Shown here in pieces: positions 7,450 through 14,332 of a stretch of 32,650 bases of DNA. The stretch is taken from contig JAZQMT010000040.1 of assembly GCA_045543635.1 (NCBI GenBank), forward strand, positions 1-32,650, in the 5' to 3' direction. Within the stretch, counting starts at the first letter, position 1; every line of letters starts with the position of its first letter. A model generated the notes under the pieces. The model saw only the letters and a list, made by a program, of their open reading frames with translations. It was not told the origin of the DNA and searched no databases. Made by a program: the position numbers and the translations under genes. The DNA comes from SIG578 sp045543635. GTDB lineage: Bacteria; Bacillota; Clostridia; Oscillospirales; Ruminococcaceae.

Positions 7450-8583
7450 TTACCTGCGCCTGTTGCGCCTTTTGTTTTGGTAGGCAACGCTGAGAACAAG
7501 TCCGATGCCGCAATAGGTAACAACAACCGAGGTTCCGCCTGCGCTGAAAAGAGGCAATGTGATACCGATAACGGGAAGAAGCGTGAGCACCATACCGATA
7601 TTTATAACGGTTTGTGCGGCAAACATGGCAAATACGCCGACACAAATAAATTTCCCTAAATAATCATCGGATTTATAAGCGTTGTAAAGTGTTCTGAAAC
7701 AGATTGAGCCGAGCAGTATGATTACTGCAAGACAGCCTAAAAATCCCATAGTCTCTCCGATAAAAGAGAAAATATAATCACTCTGAACAGCGGGGACCTT
7801 GCGTAAATTCGCATCAAACCCTTTTCCGAGAAGCATTCCCGAACCAAGAGCTATCCTTCCCTGGCGCGGTTGTACGCTGATGGTCAGCGGATAAGCTTCG
7901 GGATTAAAAACAACCTCGATGCGTGCTTTTTGGTCAGGCGTCATGATATACTGCCATAACACAAATCCCGCAATGGGAAGCAGGGCAAGCGGCGGCAGAA
8001 TAAATTTCCACGAAAGGTCGGCAGAAAAAAGCATAAACAAGAAAATACAAAGGAAGACCAGAGCGCTGCCGTCATCTCCCTGCATAACGATAAGCAGGGT
8101 GGGAATAGCTCCGTGCACACATAGCAGAATAACCTGCGACAAGTTGTTTATGTGTTCTTTGACTGCTTCTAAATGCAGTGCAAAGGTTAATACAAACGAA
8201 AGCTTCAGTATTTCAGAAGGCTGAAAGGTAAGCGTAGTGAAGGGGATCTGCAGCCAAGCCTTGTCATCCGCTCCTGCATTTTTCAGTCCAAAGAAAAAAG
8301 TAAGACCGACTAGGATAACCGCAATGGGAGCGTGCAGTTTCCATAGTCTTGCCATAGTGCGGTAGTCAATGAGCGAAATCAAAACAGCAAGACAAAGCCC
8401 TAAAACTGCGGCACCCAACTGCACTACCGTGTAGCTCATGGTGTTATAAAAATATGTAGTGCATTTGTAAATAATAAACACGCCGAATGCAGAGGTGGCA
8501 ACGCAGAATAAAAGCATGGTACGGTCAGAAAACTTAAAGTAATTTCGAATTGCACGAACAACTTTGGAAAAATTCCCTTCCAT
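7450..8583 (-). CDS. rodA: RodA/FtsW/SpoVE-family peptidoglycan glycosyltransferase
   Basis: A 377-residue SEDS protein with about ten membrane helices. SEDS proteins polymerise lipid II into glycan strands in partnership with a class B PBP. Visible family blocks are LQIPFTTLTFQPSEILKLS (about 110), QGDDGSALVFLCIFLFMLFS (about 165), the RQGRIALGSGMLLGKGFD extracellular loop, SDYIFSFIGETMGFLG (Asp at about 269, equivalent to the invariant Asp of the DFIF motif) and PVIGITLPLFSAGGTS near the C-terminus. The length and the lack of long tails favour RodA over FtsW, but SpoVE cannot be excluded. The ATG has GGAGAGG upstream and a consensus promoter at 8615-8643. No class B PBP is adjacent, while an mreB gene lies elsewhere in the window. 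Confidence 0.88.
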   Translation of the reverse strand: MEGNFSKVVRAIRNYFKFSDRTMLLFCVATSAFGVFIIYKCTTYFYNTMSYTVVQLGAAVLGLCLAVLISLIDYRTMARLWKLHAPIAVILVGLTFFFGLKNAGADDKAWLQIPFTTLTFQPSEILKLSFVLTFALHLEAVKEHINNLSQVILLCVHGAIPTLLIVMQGDDGSALVFLCIFLFMLFSADLSWKFILPPLALLPIAGFVLWQYIMTPDQKARIEVVFNPEAYPLTISVQPRQGRIALGSGMLLGKGFDANLRKVPAVQSDYIFSFIGETMGFLGCLAVIILLGSICFRTLYNAYKSDDYLGKFICVGVFAMFAAQTVINIGMVLTLLPVIGITLPLFSAGGTSVVVTYCGIGLVLSVAYQNKRRNRRR

Positions 8584-8614
8584 TTTATCCTCTCCTTTGG
8601 CGGTGTTTTTAATT

Positions 8615-8643
8615 ATTATATCTTTTTATTTAAGAAAATTCAA
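8615..8643 (-). promoter_or_regulatory. Sigma-A promoter of rodA
   Basis: On the minus strand TTGAAT (8643-8638), 17 bases, TATAAT (8620-8615). It is back to back with the tsaE promoter in a 124-base divergent intergenic region. Confidence 0.7.
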
Positions 8644-8651
8644 GATTAACC

Positions 8652-8680
8652 TTTGCAGAGTAAAAAAAATGTGGTATACT
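8652..8680 (+). promoter_or_regulatory. Sigma-A promoter of tsaE-tsaB-rpiB
   Basis: TTTGCA (8652-8657), 17 bases, TATACT (8675-8680) with an extended -10 TGG, 27 bases before the tsaE ATG. Confidence 0.6.
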
Positions 8681-8707
8681 TTATAAAAAGACAAATGGAG
8701 GGAAGCT

Positions 8708-9130
8708 ATGGAAACCTTTGTGTCGGATAGTGAAAAACAAACAGAACAGTTTGCCGAGCGTTTTGCAAAAACTCTCTCTCGCGGTGATGTAGTGGCATTC
8801 GAAGGCACGCTCGGAGCGGGAAAAACTGCTTTTACCCGCGGTTTGGCAAAAGGTCTTAACTGCACAGATGGTGTTTCCAGCCCCACTTTTGCAATTGTTA
8901 ATGAATATGACGGCGACATTCCGCTTTTTCATTTTGACATGTATCGGATAGAAACGCTCGGTGAGCTTTATTCCATTGGCTTTTTTGAGTATCTTGAGCG
9001 AGGCGGAATTTGTGCGATTGAATGGAGCGAAAATATTTATTCTGCACTGCCGGAGGAAACAATTTTTGTGAAACTTGAAAAACTTTCCGAAACACAGCGA
9101 AAAATAACAGTCAGGGAGGGGAAAGAATGA
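8708..9130 (+). CDS. tsaE: tRNA threonylcarbamoyladenosine biosynthesis ATPase TsaE
   Basis: A small P-loop ATPase of the bacterial t6A complex (TsaB-TsaD-TsaE), which modifies A37 of ANN-decoding tRNAs. The 140-residue length is standard. The Walker A loop is GTLGAGKT (33-40); the conserved SPTFAIVNEY (about 58-67), HFDMYR (75-80) and AIEWSEN (103-109) blocks are all present. The ATG has GGAGGG 6 bases upstream. The stop codon overlaps the tsaB start as ATGA (9127-9130), so the two are co-translated. No frameshift or missing residue was noticed. Confidence 0.96.
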   Translation: METFVSDSEKQTEQFAERFAKTLSRGDVVAFEGTLGAGKTAFTRGLAKGLNCTDGVSSPTFAIVNEYDGDIPLFHFDMYRIETLGELYSIGFFEYLERGGICAIEWSENIYSALPEETIFVKLEKLSETQRKITVREGKE

Positions 9131-9843
9131 TTTTTCTGGGCGTTGAAAGCTCGGCGGTTTCGGTGTCAAGCGCTGTTTTAAAGGATGGAAAACTGCTTTG
9201 TGAGCTATATGCCAATAATGGGTTTACTCATTCGGTCACCCTGCTTCCCCAGATAAAGGCGGCGCTTGATATTTGCAAATTATCCCTTTCCGAGGTCGAT
9301 GTTTTTGCCGTAAGTCACGGTCCCGGTTCGTTTACAGGGCTTCGCATCGGTGCGGCGACTGTGAAAGGCTTGGCTGCTAACGGTGCGCTTTGTATGGGCG
9401 TTTCTACTTTGGAAGCGATGGCTTATGACCATAAGGAGTTTGCGGGTGTCATCTGTCCTTGTATGGATGCGCGCTGCTCGCAGGTCTACAATGCGCTTTT
9501 TTCGTTTGAGGGCGGCGAGATTTTAAGGCTGTGTGATGACCGTGCTGTTATGGTCGAAGAGCTTGTTTCTGAAATTAAAAACTTTGAAAAAAATGTCCTT
9601 TTGATAGGGGATGGGGCAAAGCTGGTCTATAAACATATACAAGCTGTCTGTCCCATGCTGCTTTCTAAAATAAAACTTGCGGCGGAAGGAAGGTTGTATC
9701 AGCATGCTTCGGGTGTTTGTTTGGCGGCAGAAGACAAACTTTTAAAGGGCACAGCAGCTGTTTCTGCTGATAAGCTTGAATTAAAATATCTGCGCCTGCC
9801 GCAGGCAGAGCGCGAACTTAAGAAAAAGGAGACTTTAAAATGA
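9127..9843 (+). CDS. tsaB: tRNA threonylcarbamoyladenosine biosynthesis protein TsaB
   Basis: A non-catalytic ASKHA-fold partner that dimerises with TsaD in t6A synthesis. It has 238 residues. The N-terminal MIFLGVESSA beta-strand and the diagnostic SHGPGSFTGLRIG (about 63-75) identify it. The ATPase-like fold is retained in the N-terminal half, while the C-terminal half (after about 115) is divergent, as is usual in Bacillota TsaB. It overlaps tsaE by 4 bases and rpiB by 4 bases (ATGA at 9840-9843). In many relatives rimI and tsaD follow tsaB; here rpiB is directly attached, so tsaD must be elsewhere. Confidence 0.94.
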   Translation: MIFLGVESSAVSVSSAVLKDGKLLCELYANNGFTHSVTLLPQIKAALDICKLSLSEVDVFAVSHGPGSFTGLRIGAATVKGLAANGALCMGVSTLEAMAYDHKEFAGVICPCMDARCSQVYNALFSFEGGEILRLCDDRAVMVEELVSEIKNFEKNVLLIGDGAKLVYKHIQAVCPMLLSKIKLAAEGRLYQHASGVCLAAEDKLLKGTAAVSADKLELKYLRLPQAERELKKKETLK

Positions 9844-10283
9844 TTGCAATTGCTTGTGACCACGGCGGCTACAAACTTAAGCTGGCTATTGAAAAATATT
9901 TCGAGGGAAAAAGAATAACCTATCGCGACTTCGGCGCTTTTGATGAGGGCTCCTGCGATTATGCTGATTATGCAAAAAAGGTTGCTCTTTCGGTAAAAAG
10001 CGGAGAGAGTGAGAAAGGTATCCTTGTTTGCGGAACAGGCATTGGAATGTCTCTTGCGGCAAACAAAGTGAAAGGGATCCGTGCTGCAGTTTGCAGCGAT
10101 TATTTCAGCGCTAAATATACAAGGCTGCATAATGATGCCAATATCCTTTGCCTAGGACAAAGGGTTGTGGGCGAAGGGCTTGCGCTTGAGCTTGTTGATG
10201 TGTTCTTAAACACCGATTTTGAGGGCGGCAGGCACCTGGCAAGAATTCAAAAAATTACAGATATTGAAAACGAAAATATATAG
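9840..10283 (+). CDS. rpiB: Ribose-5-phosphate isomerase B
   Basis: Interconverts ribose 5-phosphate and ribulose 5-phosphate in the pentose phosphate pathway. The 147-residue RpiB/LacAB fold shows the N-terminal ACDHGGYKLK (5-14), the catalytic loop VCGTGIGMS (63-71, Cys64 and the GTGIG phosphate loop) and the TRLHNDANILCLGQRVVG block (about 94-111, His97). Catalytic residues fit RpiB rather than the LacA subunit, which lacks key residues. It is the last gene of the tsaE operon. Immediately after its TAG comes a structured RNA segment and then a strong terminator; the last codons also carry a possible promoter for that RNA. Confidence 0.94.
   Translation: MIAIACDHGGYKLKLAIEKYFEGKRITYRDFGAFDEGSCDYADYAKKVALSVKSGESEKGILVCGTGIGMSLAANKVKGIRAAVCSDYFSAKYTRLHNDANILCLGQRVVGEGLALELVDVFLNTDFEGGRHLARIQKITDIENENI
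10255..10282 (+). promoter_or_regulatory. Possible promoter for the structured RNA after rpiB
   Basis: TTACAG (10255-10260), 16 bases, TATATA (10277-10282), inside the last codons of rpiB. A start a few bases downstream would fall at the 5' arm of the RNA's closing stem (10285). The match is moderate and could be chance. Confidence 0.3.
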
Positions 10284-10284
10284 G

Positions 10285-10387
10285 AAGGGCACTTACGACT
10301 ATATGTGTGTGCTACGGCCGGTTCTGAGGAGGATCAAATCTCTTTTGAAGAAACGCTGCCCCCCCGAGGTTTAGCCGCGGTGCTCTT
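10285..10387 (+). ncRNA. Unidentified structured RNA between rpiB and the ylxM-ffh operon
   Basis: The 5' arm AAGGGCAC (10285-10292) pairs with GTGCTCTT (10380-10387) in eight base pairs with one wobble, closing a 103-base element. Inside are CGGC/GCCG complementarity and a small hairpin TCAAA-loop-TTTGA (10334-10348). The 5' arm could alternatively pair with the internal GTGTGCT (about 10306-10312). No open frame with an RBS fits. The size and position next to ffh recall a small SRP RNA, but the conserved GGAAG/AGCAG symmetric loop of SRP helix 8 is not present, so I do not call it that. It could be a stand-alone small RNA ended by the terminator at 10401-10451, or a structured rpiB 3' UTR. 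Confidence 0.45.
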
Positions 10388-10400
10388 GATTAAAAATTCT

Positions 10401-10451
10401 GCATAACGCAGACAGCTTCTTTAGAAAGCATCTGTGTTATGCGATTTTTTT
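10401..10451 (+). terminator. Strong rho-independent terminator after rpiB / the structured RNA
   Basis: GCATAACGCAGA (10401-10412) pairs with TCTGTGTTATGC (10431-10442) with one G-T wobble. The 18-base apical part can itself pair (GC-TTC with GAA-AGC). GATTTTTTT follows. Confidence 0.85.
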
Positions 10452-10542
10452 CTGTAAAAACAAGTTTTTAAACAAACTTTATAATTGTTGAAAACTTCTA
10501 AAAAAATCTTTAAAAATTTATAGAAAAATGGCGAAAAAAGGC

Positions 10543-10570
10543 TTGACAAAGCCAAAAATCGTGGTATAAT
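10543..10570 (+). promoter_or_regulatory. Strong sigma-A promoter of the ylxM-ffh operon
   Basis: Perfect TTGACA (10543-10548) and perfect TATAAT (10565-10570) with a 16-base spacer and an extended -10 TGG. It drives ylxM, ffh and probably rpsP onwards. Confidence 0.85.
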
Positions 10571-10572
10571 AA

Positions 10573-10596
10573 GTGTAAAGGTTAATCCTTTTACAC
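10573..10596 (+). promoter_or_regulatory. Inverted repeat at the transcription start of ylxM-ffh
   Basis: GTGTAAAGG (10573-10581), a 5-base spacer and CCTTTTACAC (10587-10596) are complementary except for one extra base. It starts 3 bases after the -10 box. It could be an operator for a repressor or a 5' mRNA hairpin; no regulator is identified. Confidence 0.45.
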
Positions 10597-10652
10597 TGTG
10601 CCTAAAAATCACTGTGTTTTTGAACTGAAATTGTAAGAAAGGGCGAAAAATC

Positions 10653-11024
10653 ATGGGCAAAAATTTAGAGGTTTCCATGCTGCTGGATTTCTATGGCGAT
10701 GTGCTGACGGAAAAGCAGAAAGATGTTATCGACCTTTATTATAATCAGGATCTTTCGCTTGCCGAAATAGCCGATGAGGTAGGCATTTCTCGTCAGGGCG
10801 TGCGTGATTCCATTAAAAGGGGCGAGGCTGTCCTTTTTGAGATGGAGGGGCGGCTCGGCTTTCTCAAAAATTACCGTCGTTCGATGAAGGCTGCCGAAGC
10901 TATTGAGGTGCTTGCTAAGGAGATTATTGAACTAAACCGCAAGCAGAGCAGCAGTATTGGTCTTATTGAGGTCAAGGCCTCTGAGATCGCAAAACAGGCG
11001 CAGGCTCTGCGTCAAGAAAACTAA
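10653..11024 (+). CDS. ylxM: YlxM/p13-like helix-turn-helix protein, SRP-associated
   Basis: A 123-residue protein almost always found directly before ffh. The N-terminal two-thirds resemble sigma-70 region 4: LTEKQKDVIDLYYNQDLS, then AEIADEVGISRQGVRDSIKR (about 31-50) as the recognition HTH. The C-terminus is a helical tail rich in Glu, Lys and Gln. In Streptococcus the homologue associates with the SRP and modulates its GTPase activity, so a role in targeting rather than transcription is likely. The first ATG after GAAAGGGCG was used. The gene has its own strong promoter and ends 15 bases before ffh. Confidence 0.9.
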   Translation: MGKNLEVSMLLDFYGDVLTEKQKDVIDLYYNQDLSLAEIADEVGISRQGVRDSIKRGEAVLFEMEGRLGFLKNYRRSMKAAEAIEVLAKEIIELNRKQSSSIGLIEVKASEIAKQAQALRQEN

Positions 11025-11039
11025 TCGGGAGAAAAAACA

Positions 11040-12377
11040 ATGGCTTTTGAAGGGCTCGGAGATAAGCTTGGCGCAGTTTTCAAGCGCCTTCGCTCAAGAG
11101 GAAAGCTGAATGAAAAAGATATAAAAGAAGTTATGCGTGAGGTGCGCCTCGCGTTGCTTGAAGCCGATGTAAACTATAAAGTCGCCAAAGACTTTACTGC
11201 GAAGGTTTCAGAGCGTTGCCTCGGCGCGCAGGTGATGGAAAGCTTAACACCGGCGCAGCAGGTCATTAAGATCGTTCATGAAGAGCTTGTTGTTCTCATG
11301 GGCGAGGGTATTGCCAAAATAAATTATGCTTCCAAAGGTCCGACAGTCGTTATGATGTGCGGCCTTCAAGGAAGCGGTAAAACAACGCATAGTGCAAAGC
11401 TTGCGCTCTACTATAAAAATCAAGGGAAACGGCCGCTGCTTGTTGCTTGTGATGTTTATAGGCCCGCTGCTATCGACCAGCTAAAGGTGATTGGTGAAAA
11501 GGTAGGGGTCGGCGTTTTTGAAATGGGCACAGAGCGCCCTCTTAAAATTGCTAAAGAAGCCTTAAAGCACGCAAAGGATCACGGAAATGATTTAGTCATT
11601 TTGGATACTGCGGGTCGGCTTCATATAGATGAAACGCTCATGGATGAGCTCAAAGGGCTTAAAAAAGAAATAGAGCCTAATGAGATACTCTTTGTTGTTG
11701 ACGCTATGATGGGCCAGGATGCTGTTAATGTTTCCAAAGCCTTTGATGAGGCACTGGGGATTGACGGTGTGATTTTAACCAAGCTTGACGGTGACACCCG
11801 CGGCGGTGCAGCCCTCTCGATACGCTCGGTAACGGGAAAGCCTATCAAGTTTATCGGCGTGGGGGAAAAGCTCGGTGATTTAGAACCGTTCTATCCCGAT
11901 AGAATGGCATCTCGAATTCTCGGCATGGGCGATGTGCTCACTCTTATTGAAAAGGCGCAAATTGATTTTGACGAGAAGAAAGCTGCCGATATGGAAAAGA
12001 GGCTGCGCGAAAACAGCTTCGATTTGAATGATTTGCTTGACCAGATGAACCAAATAAAGAAAATGGGCTCACTTTCGCAAATTATCGGAATGATGCCGGG
12101 CGGTAACAAGATAAAAGAAGAGGATATTGATGATAAAGCTCTTGTTTACACAGAGGCAATTATTCAGTCAATGACAAAAAAGGAAAGAGAAAAGCCGGCA
12201 ATCATTAATCCTTCACGCAAGCGCAGAATTGCAGCAGGCTGCGGGCTTAAGGTTGAGGATGTCAACCGCCTTTTGCGCCAGTTTGAGCAAATGCAAAAGA
12301 TGATGAAACAGTTCAACAAAAAAGGAAAGCGAATGCCAACCATTCCCGGGATGGGAAAAATGCCTTTTGGTTTTTAA
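11040..12377 (+). CDS. ffh: Signal recognition particle protein Ffh (SRP54)
   Basis: GTPase that binds signal peptides and 4.5S RNA and delivers ribosomes to FtsY at the membrane. It has 445 residues with the standard order. The N helical bundle is at about 1-90. The G domain has GLQGSGKTT (108-116), DVYRPAAIDQL (about 138-148), DTAGR (189-193) and TKLDGD (247-252). The Met-rich M domain is at about 325-445, with the RNA-binding block INPSRKRRIAAGCGL and a Lys/Met-rich tail. The ATG is preceded by CGGGAGA. Transcription likely continues into rpsP, although a small TTCG-loop hairpin sits right at the stop codon. Confidence 0.97.
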   Translation: MAFEGLGDKLGAVFKRLRSRGKLNEKDIKEVMREVRLALLEADVNYKVAKDFTAKVSERCLGAQVMESLTPAQQVIKIVHEELVVLMGEGIAKINYASKGPTVVMMCGLQGSGKTTHSAKLALYYKNQGKRPLLVACDVYRPAAIDQLKVIGEKVGVGVFEMGTERPLKIAKEALKHAKDHGNDLVILDTAGRLHIDETLMDELKGLKKEIEPNEILFVVDAMMGQDAVNVSKAFDEALGIDGVILTKLDGDTRGGAALSIRSVTGKPIKFIGVGEKLGDLEPFYPDRMASRILGMGDVLTLIEKAQIDFDEKKAADMEKRLRENSFDLNDLLDQMNQIKKMGSLSQIIGMMPGGNKIKEEDIDDKALVYTEAIIQSMTKKEREKPAIINPSRKRRIAAGCGLKVEDVNRLLRQFEQMQKMMKQFNKKGKRMPTIPGMGKMPFGF

Positions 12378-12393
12378 AATCTTCGGATTTTTT
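12376..12393 (+). terminator. Short attenuator-like hairpin at the ffh stop
   Basis: AAAATC, TTCG tetraloop, GATTTT then TT. The stem is only six pairs and A-T rich, so it would be a weak or partial terminator between ffh and rpsP. It overlaps the ffh TAA. Confidence 0.3.
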
Positions 12394-12427
12394 AAATAAT
12401 GTTTATTATTTTTGGAGGTGAAAATAA

Positions 12428-12670
12428 ATGGCAGTTAAGATTAGACTTCGCAGACTCGGTGCTAAAAAAGCTCCCTTCTATCGTATCGTAGTTGCTGATT
12501 CGAGGTATCCCCGGGATGGTAGATTTATCGAGGAAATCGGTTACTATGATCCCACAAAAGAGCCTTCTGTTGTTAAGGTAGATGCAGAGAAAGCTCAGAA
12601 ATGGATCAAGAACGGCGCTCAGCCCACCGACACCGTCAAGAAGATTCTCAAGGATAACGGCATTGCCTAA
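12428..12670 (+). CDS. rpsP: 30S ribosomal protein bS16
   Basis: An 80-residue small-subunit protein needed for 30S assembly. The N-terminus VKIRLRRLGAKKAPFYRIVV and the following ADSR.PRDGRFIEEIGYYDP block are the S16 signature and show no gaps. A strong GGAGGTG lies 8 bases before the ATG. It heads the classical rpsP-khpA-rimM-trmD cluster and follows ffh at 50 bases, as in many Clostridia. Confidence 0.98.
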   Translation: MAVKIRLRRLGAKKAPFYRIVVADSRYPRDGRFIEEIGYYDPTKEPSVVKVDAEKAQKWIKNGAQPTDTVKKILKDNGIA

Positions 12671-12725
12671 ATTGCGTGCCGTTCTCCTGTGAGAACGAAA
12701 AACATCCTGAAAAGGAGGCTTCGAC

Positions 12726-12959
12726 ATGAAGGAATTGCTCACAACCATCGTTGCCGGTCTTGTCGAGGATAAAGATGCGATCGAAATCACCGTTTCAGAG
12801 CCCAACGAGGAAGGCGTTATCGTTTATCACATTCAGGTGGCGCCTGATGATATGGGCAGAGTAATCGGAAAGCAGGGCAGAATTGCCAAAGCGATTCGCA
12901 CGGTTATGAGATCCGCCTCGGTTCGAGCGGGCCAGCATATTTCGGTTGAAATAGACTGA
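12726..12959 (+). CDS. khpA: KH-domain RNA-binding protein KhpA
   Basis: A 77-residue single KH domain with the RNA-binding GxxG loop as GKQG (48-51) within MGRVIGKQGRIAKAIRTVM. The N-terminus is the usual KELLTTIVAGLVEDKDAI. KhpA partners KhpB/Jag in binding many RNAs and affects division and wall growth in streptococci. AAAAGGAGG lies 7 bases before the ATG. Upstream, in the 55-base gap after rpsP, CGTTCTC and GAGAACG form a 7-pair hairpin without a T run. A long palindrome follows the gene. Confidence 0.95.
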   Translation: MKELLTTIVAGLVEDKDAIEITVSEPNEEGVIVYHIQVAPDDMGRVIGKQGRIAKAIRTVMRSASVRAGQHISVEID

Positions 12960-12969
12960 TAAAAGCTAC

Positions 12970-12997
12970 CGGGGAAAGCGGCATGCCGCTTTCCCCG
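12970..12997 (+). terminator. Perfect 28-base palindrome between khpA and rimM (intra-operon terminator/attenuator)
   Basis: CGGGGAAAGCGGCA and its exact complement meet at the centre with no mismatches, giving a stem of about 12 pairs with a 4-base loop. The tail is TTATGATTTTTAA, a poor T tract, so termination may be partial; mRNA end protection or processing is also possible. Confidence 0.55.
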
Positions 12998-13020
12998 TTA
13001 TGATTTTTAAGGAGCAAGGT

Positions 13021-13536
13021 ATGGAAAAAAAGCTTATTGAGTGCGGAAAGATTGTTTCCACACAGGGTATTCGAGGAGAAGTGCGTGTTGTGCCTTGGTG
13101 TGACACTCCTGATTTCCTTTGTGGATTTAAAGCGTTTTATATAAAAGGCGGAGAGAAAAAGCTTTCTGTTAAAAGCGCAAGAGTAAACAAAAATGTCGTA
13201 GTCATAAAATTTGATGAAGTAAATTCGGTTGAGGAAGCGCAGGCGCTTCGCAACCATGTTATATATATTGAACGTAAAGCTCTGAAGCTTAAAAAAGGAA
13301 CCTATCTGGTGCAAGATTTGATTGGGCTTTCTGTTATTGATGCTGAGAGCGGCAAAGAGTATGGCAAGCTTTCGGATGTCACGCCGACAGGGGCTCGTGA
13401 TGTATACCATATAAAAACCGCTGCGGGAAAAGAGCTTCTTTTTCCCGCTATTCCCGATGTTGTGAAAAAGGTGGATATAGCGGACGGAGTGATGGAAATT
13501 ATCCCGCTTAAAGGATTGTTTTATGATGAAGATTAG
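13021..13536 (+). CDS. rimM: 16S rRNA processing/ribosome maturation factor RimM
   Basis: A 171-residue assembly factor for the 30S head, binding uS19. The N-terminal RimM barrel has ECGKIVSTQGIRGEVRVVPW (about 6-25). The C-terminal PRC-barrel has the TYLVQDLIGLSVIDAESG and GARDVYHIK blocks. The frame is open from an ATG at 13000, but that codon sits in the tail of the khpA palindrome and has no RBS. The ATG at 13021 has AAGGAG 6-11 bases upstream and gives the normal family start MEKKLIECGKI. The end overlaps trmD by 14 bases, so translation is coupled. Confidence 0.93.
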   Translation: MEKKLIECGKIVSTQGIRGEVRVVPWCDTPDFLCGFKAFYIKGGEKKLSVKSARVNKNVVVIKFDEVNSVEEAQALRNHVIYIERKALKLKKGTYLVQDLIGLSVIDAESGKEYGKLSDVTPTGARDVYHIKTAAGKELLFPAIPDVVKKVDIADGVMEIIPLKGLFYDED

Positions 13537-14314
13537 TATCATGACGCTGTTTCCCGATATGTGTGAAACGGTTTTAAATGAAAGCATCATTGGCAGAGCA
13601 CGCAAAAAAGAGCTTTTTGAGGTGCAGTGTGTCAATATCCGTGATTTTGCGGGTAATAAACACAATCGCGTTGACCATATCCTCTATGGCGGCGGTATGG
13701 GGATGCTCCTTCAGGCAGAACCTATCTATCAGTGCTATAAATCCATAGAAGAGCAAAGCGAAACCAAACCGCATGTTATTTATATGTCTCCTCAAGGTGC
13801 CCGCTTTGACCAAGAAAAAGCAAAAAAATTGCTTTCTTATGACCATCTGGTGTTTCTTTGCGGACATTATGAAGGGGTGGACCAACGGGTTATTGAGGAG
13901 ATAGTCGATGAGGAGATTTCAATCGGTGATTTTGTTGTAACAGGCGGCGAGTTGCCTGCGCTCATGGTTTGCGATTGTGTGCTTCGAATGTGCGAGGGTG
14001 TTCTTTCGGATGATGTCTGTTTTGAGGATGAAAGCCATTTTAACGGGCTTTTGGAGTGTCCGCACTATACGAGACCTTCGATCTGGCGCGGCAGAGAGGT
14101 TCCGCAGGTGCTGCAAAGCGGTCACCATGCCAATATTGAGGATTGGCGTTTTGCGCAGTCTCTTGAGATAACGCGGAAAAAGCGCCCCGATATGTATGAT
14201 GCTTTCTGTCTTAAGCATCCTGAGCTTTTAGAGCCCAAAAAGAGAAGAAAGCCTGTGCGCGTTAAAGAAAAAACTATGCCCTCAAATCCCTTAAAGGAAA
14301 AAGAGGATATTTAA
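13523..14314 (+). CDS. trmD: tRNA (guanine-37-N1)-methyltransferase TrmD
   Basis: SAM-dependent SPOUT enzyme that makes m1G37 and so prevents +1 frameshifting. It has 263 residues, a little longer than many because of a Lys/Arg-rich C-terminal tail (RKPVRVKEKTM). The trefoil-knot SAM site shows LCGHYEGVDQRVIEE and IGDFVVTGGELPALMV; upstream are YGGGMGMLLQAEP and SPQGARFDQ. The Asp-rich linker and the RPSIWRGREVPQVL segment are intact. Two ATGs stand in tandem (13523 and 13526); the first has AAAGGA at better spacing. In many bacteria rplS follows trmD, but here recD2 starts 18 bases later. Confidence 0.96.
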   Translation: MMKISIMTLFPDMCETVLNESIIGRARKKELFEVQCVNIRDFAGNKHNRVDHILYGGGMGMLLQAEPIYQCYKSIEEQSETKPHVIYMSPQGARFDQEKAKKLLSYDHLVFLCGHYEGVDQRVIEEIVDEEISIGDFVVTGGELPALMVCDCVLRMCEGVLSDDVCFEDESHFNGLLECPHYTRPSIWRGREVPQVLQSGHHANIEDWRFAQSLEITRKKRPDMYDAFCLKHPELLEPKKRRKPVRVKEKTMPSNPLKEKEDI

Positions 14315-14320
14315 AAAACA

Positions 14321-14329
14321 GAGGTGATC
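14321..14329 (+). promoter_or_regulatory. Extended Shine-Dalgarno that places the recD2 start at a TTG
   Basis: GAGGTGATC is complementary to nine bases of the usual bacterial 16S 3' end. It overlaps the upstream in-frame GTG (14324), which therefore cannot be the start, and leaves a normal 8-base distance from the GAGG core to TTG at 14333. Confidence 0.7.
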
Positions 14330-14332
14330 GTT

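Noticed and set aside
7411..7451. Two copies of ATGTGTTATAATT near the rodA stop as a regulatory repeat
   Set aside because: Only two copies, one overlapping the stop codon; likely chance in A+T-rich DNA.
10285..10387. Calling this RNA the small SRP RNA (ffs) because of size and closeness to ffh
   Set aside because: The invariant helix 8 symmetric loop (GGAAG on one side, AGCAG on the other) is not present on either strand as read.
13000..13020. ATG at 13000 as the rimM start
   Set aside because: It lies in the tail of the khpA palindrome and lacks an RBS; ATG 13021 has AAGGAG at proper spacing.
12904..13665. 253-codon antisense frame across khpA-rimM-trmD
   Set aside because: It crosses three well-supported genes and the palindrome; no coding signature.
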